Shown: piece after piece, positions 11,757-15,671 of the stretch
How positions within the stretch are numbered: position 1 is the first letter of the stretch
How the letters are laid out: each line of letters opens with the position of its first letter
Notes under the pieces: model-generated
The model's database searches: none
Seen by the model: only the letters and a program-made list of their open reading frames with translations
Told to the model about the DNA's origin: nothing
Program-made: the position numbers and the translations under genes
NCBI GenBank assembly: GCA_017998755.1
Contig: JAGOCL010000017.1
Coordinates: forward strand, 1-15,671
DNA: 15,671 nt
From: Spirochaetota bacterium
GTDB lineage: Bacteria; Spirochaetota; GWE2-31-10; MWDO01
Reading direction: 5' to 3'

Positions 11757-14401
11757 TGAAACTCTATTTTGACCCGAATCAATCATTTCAGCTTGATGCA
11801 GTTCAAGCAGTTATAGATTTATTTGAGGGACAAACTTTAAAAGATAGCGATTTTCAATTTTCTTTGATTCATGAGGAGGGAAGTCTTATTTTTAATCAAT
11901 ATGGTATTGGTAATAATTTAATTATTTCCGATGACGATATACTAAAAAATTTAAACAAAATTCAGAATAATAATGGAATTCCAAAAAATGAAATACTGGA
12001 TGGGTATAATTTTTCTATTGAAATGGAGACCGGAACGGGTAAAACTTATGTTTATTTACGGACTATTTACGAGTTGAATAAAGTTTATGGATTCAAGAAA
12101 TTTGTTATCGTAGTCCCATCTATTGCAATAAAAGAGGGGGTTTTAAAAAATCTTGAAATAACTAACGAACATTTTAAAACATTATATAATAATACCCCGT
12201 CGGTATATTCCGTTTATGATTCGAAGAATGTATCAATTTTAAGAAGTTTTGCGGCAAGTAATAGTATTGAAATTCTTTTAATCAATATTGATTCTTTTGC
12301 AAAAGATGAAAATGTAATAAATAGAAATAATGATAAACTTATAGGGAAAAAACCGATTGAATTTATTCAGGGAACAAATCCAATTATTATAATCGATGAA
12401 CCGCAAAATATGGAGACTGAAATCAGGAAAAAAGCAATATCAAATCTCAATCCGCTTTTTACATTAAGGTATTCGGCAACGCATAAATTTATATACAATC
12501 TTATTTATAAACTTGATCCTGTTAAAGCGTATGATTTAGGACTTGTAAAACAAATTGAAGTTGATTCTGTTTTTACGGAAAATAATTTTAATCAAGCTTA
12601 TGTTAGTCTTGAAGATATTGTTACAAGCAAATCAAAATTGTTGGCAAAAATAAAAATTGATGTAAACAGCGCAGATGGCGTTATTAGAAAAGTTGTTAAT
12701 GTTGATAAAAACAATTATGATTTATTTGTGTTATCAAATTCAAGAGCTTGTTATGAAGATATACTTGTCGAGAGTATCAATCATAGCGATAATTACATAG
12801 AATTAACGGGAGGTATCCGGCTTTTTAAAGGCGAGGTTAAAGGGGATTTTCAAGATGAAATAATTAGAATCCAGATACAAAAAACTATTGAAGAGCATTT
12901 TGAAAAAGAAAGAAAATATAAACCGCTTGGAATAAAAGTATTATCTCTTTTTTTTATTGATCGGGTTTCAAATTATAGATTTTATTCAGAGATCGGAAAT
13001 AGTCAGAAAGGAAAATATGCAAAACTTTTTGAAAATATTTTTACTGAAATATCAAATCGTCCTAATAATAAAAATATCATTCCATTTGATATTGATGAAA
13101 TTCACAATGGATATTTTGCAATAGACAAGAAAGGAATTCTGAAAGAAAGTAAAGAAAATAAATCAACAGAAGCAGATAATGAGGCATATCATCTTATTAT
13201 GAAAGACAAAGAAAAATTACTTGATAGTAATACTCCGCTACGGTTTATTTTCAGTCATTCTGCATTAAGAGAGGGTTGGGATAATCCGAATGTTTTTCAA
13301 ATATGTACTTTAAATGAAACAAAATCAGAAATGAAAAAAAGGCAGGAAATCGGAAGAGGATTAAGACTTTGCGTTAATCAGGATGGAAACAGGGTTTTTG
13401 ATAAAAATATAAATAAACTGACTGTTATTGCAAATACTCATTACGAAGAGTTTGCAAAACAGTTACAAAAAGAGATAGAGGATGATTGCGGTGTTCAATT
13501 TAAAGATAGAATCAAAGATAAAAATCAAAGAGTTAAATTGATATTAAGAAAAGGAATTGAGTTAGACCAAAATTTTTTAGACCTTTGGAATAAAATTAAA
13601 TATAAGACTATTTATAATGTCAACTATGATACTGAAAATTTGATTAAGGAGGCGGCAAGTAATATTAAAAATATGAACGCAATTTCTAAGCCAATTATAA
13701 AATCTGTAAAATCAAAAATCGAAATTGATAATGAGGGAGTAAAAATTGTTGAAGATGGTTCATCAATACATAGACCGGATTCATACAGACAAATAATACC
13801 GGATATCTTTTCATATATTCAAAACAGAACAGAATTAACAAAAGATACTATTTATCAAATATTAAAAAATTCCGGAAGATTTTCCGATTTATGGAAAAAT
13901 CCGCAGATGTATTTAGATCGTGTTATTATTGAGATTAAAAACACATTATATAGATTGATGATAGATGGAATAAAATATGAGAAAATCGCAGGACAGGAAT
14001 ATGAGATGAGATTATTTGAAATGAAAGAAATTGAATCGTATATTTCAAATCTTAAAAAAGTTAAGAATGAAAACAAGACAATATTTAATTATATAGAACT
14101 TGATTCTGAAATTGAAAGAAAATTTGCAAATGACTGCGATGATAATGAAAATATTGAGTTTTATATTAAACTCCCAAATTGGTTTAAAATTGATACGCCT
14201 CTGGGTTCTTATAATCCCGATTGGGCTTTAATATTTAAAGATGAAAAGAAATTATATTTTGTTGCAGAAACGAAATCAACAATATCTAAGATGAATTTGA
14301 GAGATTCTGAACGCTTAAAGATAGAATGCGGTAAAGCACATTTTAAAGAATTTCCGGACATTGATTTCAAACAAGTTACAAAAATTGAAGAACTATTTTA
14401 A
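11756..14401 (+). CDS. res: Type III restriction enzyme, Res helicase-nuclease subunit
   Basis: An 881-residue superfamily 2 helicase with a C-terminal nuclease. Walker A is METGTGKT (90-97), motif II DEPQ (214-217), motif III SAT (240-242), the later motif FSHSALREGWDNPNVFQI near 500 and motif VI QEIGRGLRL (530-538). The nuclease core is PD (821-822) ...ETK (838-840), a PD-(D/E)-x-K site, followed by a short end. Res uses ATP to move or signal along DNA with Mod and cuts between two head-to-head unmodified sites. All motifs are intact. The start overlaps the previous gene by one base (TAATG). The length and DEPQ box are as expected for Res. Confidence 0.96.
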   Translation: MKLYFDPNQSFQLDAVQAVIDLFEGQTLKDSDFQFSLIHEEGSLIFNQYGIGNNLIISDDDILKNLNKIQNNNGIPKNEILDGYNFSIEMETGTGKTYVYLRTIYELNKVYGFKKFVIVVPSIAIKEGVLKNLEITNEHFKTLYNNTPSVYSVYDSKNVSILRSFAASNSIEILLINIDSFAKDENVINRNNDKLIGKKPIEFIQGTNPIIIIDEPQNMETEIRKKAISNLNPLFTLRYSATHKFIYNLIYKLDPVKAYDLGLVKQIEVDSVFTENNFNQAYVSLEDIVTSKSKLLAKIKIDVNSADGVIRKVVNVDKNNYDLFVLSNSRACYEDILVESINHSDNYIELTGGIRLFKGEVKGDFQDEIIRIQIQKTIEEHFEKERKYKPLGIKVLSLFFIDRVSNYRFYSEIGNSQKGKYAKLFENIFTEISNRPNNKNIIPFDIDEIHNGYFAIDKKGILKESKENKSTEADNEAYHLIMKDKEKLLDSNTPLRFIFSHSALREGWDNPNVFQICTLNETKSEMKKRQEIGRGLRLCVNQDGNRVFDKNINKLTVIANTHYEEFAKQLQKEIEDDCGVQFKDRIKDKNQRVKLILRKGIELDQNFLDLWNKIKYKTIYNVNYDTENLIKEAASNIKNMNAISKPIIKSVKSKIEIDNEGVKIVEDGSSIHRPDSYRQIIPDIFSYIQNRTELTKDTIYQILKNSGRFSDLWKNPQMYLDRVIIEIKNTLYRLMIDGIKYEKIAGQEYEMRLFEMKEIESYISNLKKVKNENKTIFNYIELDSEIERKFANDCDDNENIEFYIKLPNWFKIDTPLGSYNPDWALIFKDEKKLYFVAETKSTISKMNLRDSERLKIECGKAHFKEFPDIDFKQVTKIEELF

Positions 14402-14404
14402 AAA

Positions 14405-14425
14405 TTATGTGAACTATTCACATAA
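14405..14425. repeat. 9-bp palindrome after res
   Basis: TTATGTGAA (14405-14413) and TTCACATAA (14417-14425) are exact complements around CTA. The hairpin starts 3 bases after the res stop but lacks a T-run, so it looks more like an operator than a terminator. A copy of its left arm with the preceding A-run (AAAATTATGTGAA, 14401-14413) recurs at 15310-15322. Confidence 0.6.
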
Positions 14426-14431
14426 CGTTAA

Positions 14432-14537
14432 TTATCTGAATCACTTTTTTATTTTAGACAAATCAGTTTGATTAATTTAACCAAATATGTTATTTTTATT
14501 ATGGATAGAGAAATAAAATGGCGCAGAATACAAGAGA
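14432..14537 (+). repeat. Direct repeat copy 1: leader and start of mntA
   Basis: The stretch from TTATCTGAATCAC to the eighth mntA codon has a degenerate second copy at 15187-15290. The last 30 bases (14508-14537 versus 15261-15290), which hold the ribosome site and start of mntA, are identical. The AT-rich remainder is similar but interrupted. The core TTATSTGAATCA...TTTTATTT also appears a third time at 15314-15336. Confidence 0.6.
14468..14496 (+). promoter_or_regulatory. Candidate mntA-hepT promoter
   Basis: TTGATT (14468-14473), a 17-bp spacer and TATTTT (14491-14496) are a moderate sigma-70-type match just ahead of the start codon. The ribosome site is the weak GAGA at 14508-14511. 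The palindrome at 14405-14425 lies about 40 bases upstream. Confidence 0.35.
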
Positions 14538-14817
14538 AGATATTATAATTAAACTAAAAAAAATAAAACCCGAATTACAGAAACAATATGGAGTAAAAAG
14601 AATCGGAATATTTGGATCTATCGCAAGAAACGAAGCTAATGATAGTAGCGATATTGATATTGTTTATGAAGTCGAAAATATAAACGGATTTTCGATTGTT
14701 CATATTAAAGAAGATCTGGAACATTATTTTAATAAAACTGTAGATATTGTAAGGTATCGGCAGAATATGAACCCCTATCTAAAAGACCGTATTAATTCGG
14801 AAGGTATTTATGTATGA
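14518..14817 (+). CDS. mntA: MntA-type minimal nucleotidyltransferase antitoxin
   Basis: A 99-residue protein with the nucleotidyltransferase signature GIFGSIARNEANDSSDIDI: GS at 33-34 and the catalytic Asp pair Asp45 and Asp47 in SDIDI. A third acidic residue is likely in KTVDIVRY (near residue 79). MntA-like antitoxins add AMP to a Tyr of the HEPN toxin next door and so block it. It overlaps the toxin gene by 8 bases, an operon with coupled translation. The start and first eight codons are repeated at 15261-15290. Confidence 0.9.
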   Translation: MAQNTREDIIIKLKKIKPELQKQYGVKRIGIFGSIARNEANDSSDIDIVYEVENINGFSIVHIKEDLEHYFNKTVDIVRYRQNMNPYLKDRINSEGIYV

Positions 14818-15184
14818 TAAAGGATTTGTAAGAATTCTTTTAACGCAGATATATGATGCGCTTCATAAAATAAAAGAGAGAACAGAGGTTATAAAAACAT
14901 CAGACGACTTTATATCATCTGAACAAGGCGAGGAAAAACTTGATAGTATCTGTGTTTTATTTATGGCTATTGGCGAGAATTTAAAAAAGATTGATACTAT
15001 TACAGAAAAATCTATTTTTTCGAAATATCCGGAAATAGACTGGGATGGATTTAAAGGTTTTAGAGATATAATTGCTCATCAGTATTTTAATATTGATGAA
15101 GAAATGGTTTTTTCAATTATCAAAAATGAATTACCTCAAATTATTATAATAATAAAGAGAATTTTGGACGAAGATCTGAAATAA
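14810..15184 (+). CDS. hepT: HepT-type HEPN ribonuclease toxin
   Basis: A 124-residue all-helical HEPN protein. The R-x4-H motif is RDIIAH (Arg85, His90) with Tyr92 two residues on (RDIIAHQY), the site that MntA adenylylates in characterised pairs. FMAIGENLKKID is the usual second helix. HepT is a metal-independent RNase whose free activity stops growth. The start uses GGAAGG (about 14799-14804), inside the end of mntA. All key residues are present, so the module is probably active. Confidence 0.9.
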   Translation: MYDKGFVRILLTQIYDALHKIKERTEVIKTSDDFISSEQGEEKLDSICVLFMAIGENLKKIDTITEKSIFSKYPEIDWDGFKGFRDIIAHQYFNIDEEMVFSIIKNELPQIIIIIKRILDEDLK

Positions 15185-15186
15185 TA

Positions 15187-15290
15187 TTATCTTAATCATT
15201 TTTATTTTTTTCTTAGATAAGTTAAAAAACAAATTAGATGCGTTATCTTTATTGCGGATGGAGAAATAAAATGGCGCAGAATACAAGAGA
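15187..15290 (+). repeat. Direct repeat copy 2, immediately after hepT
   Basis: It begins 3 bases after the hepT stop with TTATCTTAATCATTTTTATT and ends with the 30 bases identical to the start region of mntA. With copy 1 it brackets the whole MNT/HEPN module, 755 bp from repeat to repeat. The -35/-10 match of copy 1 is not kept. Confidence 0.6.
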
Positions 15291-15321
15291 TAAATCCCAG
15301 TTAAATAAAAAAATTATGTGA
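15271..15321 (+). pseudogene. Stub copy of the mntA 5' end
   Basis: The first codons (MAQNTR) are identical to mntA, as is the preceding ribosome-site region. The reading frame then leaves the mntA sequence and ends at TGA after 16 codons. It is too short to make a nucleotidyltransferase. It is either the remains of a second MNT/HEPN module or the scar of an unequal exchange. Confidence 0.65.
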
Positions 15322-15338
15322 ATCATTTTTATTTAACT
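15299..15338. repeat. 13-bp hairpin containing the third repeat copy
   Basis: AGTTAAATAAAAA (15299-15311) pairs with its exact reverse complement (15326-15338) around a 14-base loop that carries ATTATGTGAATCA. The loop and right arm match the TTATSTGAATCA core of the other copies. The AT-rich stem could act as a bidirectional terminator. Confidence 0.5.
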
Positions 15339-15388
15339 CCCCTCTTTAATAGTCCGATAATGATTATATCAATAATCGGAGTAATTCT

Positions 15389-15547
15389 ATGCTAGATTTA
15401 TCAAATCCCAACACTAACGACGCATATTCAAGGGCGATTGAGACATTTTTATCGAATAATTTTCAGGACTATGACAATCTACGCGAGTTACCTCCGGAAG
15501 AGGCGTCGGATAAGATCGACGAGTTTTTCAACAACATTCCCGATTAC
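15389..15547 (+). pseudogene. Tyrosine-recombinase-like gene, N-terminal fragment
   Basis: An ATG at 15389 with GGAG about 7 bases upstream opens a frame that reads 53 codons, LSNPNTNDAYSRAIETFLSNN then LRELPPEEASDKIDEFFNN, before running into the insertion-like repeats, where it stops at TAA (15557-15559). The pattern NPNTNDAYSRAIETFL...L..L.PEEA...I..FF matches the N-terminal SAM-like (core-binding) domain of XerC/integrase recombinases. The catalytic domain is absent. Codon use is like the partition genes rather than the defence genes. The call rests on one short domain, so an unrelated small protein remains possible. Confidence 0.45.
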
Positions 15548-15671
15548 TGTCGCGGGTAATGACAATTCCCCACCTAAATATCAAATCGGGTAATGAAGAT
15601 TCCCCAGTAAAATAGAGTTTGGGTAATATAGATTCCCCACCCTAAAAATGGTATTCTGCTCCTTAAAAAAT
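15548..15671. mobile_element. Probable IS21-family element end (continues beyond the window)
   Basis: The sequence changes at TGTCGCGGGTAATG (15548). Three repeats of the form GGGTAAT..NNATTCCCC start at 15554, 15588 and 15621, spaced 34 and 33 bp (about three helical turns). Each is an imperfect dyad (GGGtAAT versus ATTcCCC). IS21-family ends carry a TG-starting terminus with several such transposase-binding repeats. The istA/istB genes would be to the right, outside the window. If that is wrong, these are iteron-like protein-binding repeats of another kind. Confidence 0.5.

Noticed and set aside
15554..15640. Three regularly spaced repeats as a CRISPR array
   Set aside because: The repeats are short, imperfect and dyad-symmetric, with spacers of about 15 bases and no cas genes in view. 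An IS end or a protein-binding site fits better.

Overview
The window is AT-rich bacterial DNA with standard-code genes and strong purine-rich Shine-Dalgarno sites. It looks like an accessory replicon, a plasmid or phage-plasmid, or an integrated piece of one. The evidence is a divergent parA/parB-like partition operon and a lambda-O-type initiator gene, three toxin-antitoxin modules, a restriction-modification cluster, and the apparent end of an insertion sequence that cuts a recombinase gene. The host cannot be named from this sequence. A low-GC bacterium is certain; any narrower assignment would be a guess.

Layout. (1) 1-1549: a cytoplasmic alpha/beta-hydrolase gene preceded by a perfect 19-bp inverted repeat, convergent with a ParE-type toxin and its small antitoxin on the minus strand. 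(2) 1620-3336, minus strand: a ParA ATPase with a fused N-terminal helix-turn-helix and a ParB-like partner. (3) 3337-3745: a 409-bp divergent control region with promoters on both strands, a well-started 29-codon leader ORF, a terminator-like hairpin and an inverted operator-like repeat. (4) 3746-4891: an initiator whose gene carries four dyad-symmetric iterons spaced 42, 33 and 33 bp, followed by a purine-rich tract. This is the architecture of the phage lambda origin inside gene O. (5) 5019-6715: a promoter, a HigB-like toxin, an antitoxin fused to an ImmA/IrrE metallopeptidase, a 56-residue conserved-looking small protein and a hairpin terminator. (6) 6774-14401: one co-directional operon of type III methyltransferase (mod), two different Schlafen-AlbA_2/HATPase proteins, and type III restriction helicase-nuclease (res). 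The fourth gene overlaps the third by one base. (7) 14405-15338: an MNT/HEPN (mntA-hepT) toxin-antitoxin module bounded by degenerate direct repeats, followed by a stub copy of the mntA start. (8) 15389-15671: a 5' fragment of a tyrosine-recombinase-like gene, cut by what looks like an IS21-family end with three 33-34-bp spaced repeats.

How it fits together: sections 2-4 provide replication and segregation, the three TA modules would stabilise the replicon, and section 6 is a defence cargo. The most unusual points are the lambda-like origin coupled to plasmid partition genes, the embedded pair of AlbA_2/ATPase proteins inside a type III R-M operon, and the repeat-bounded MNT/HEPN cassette.
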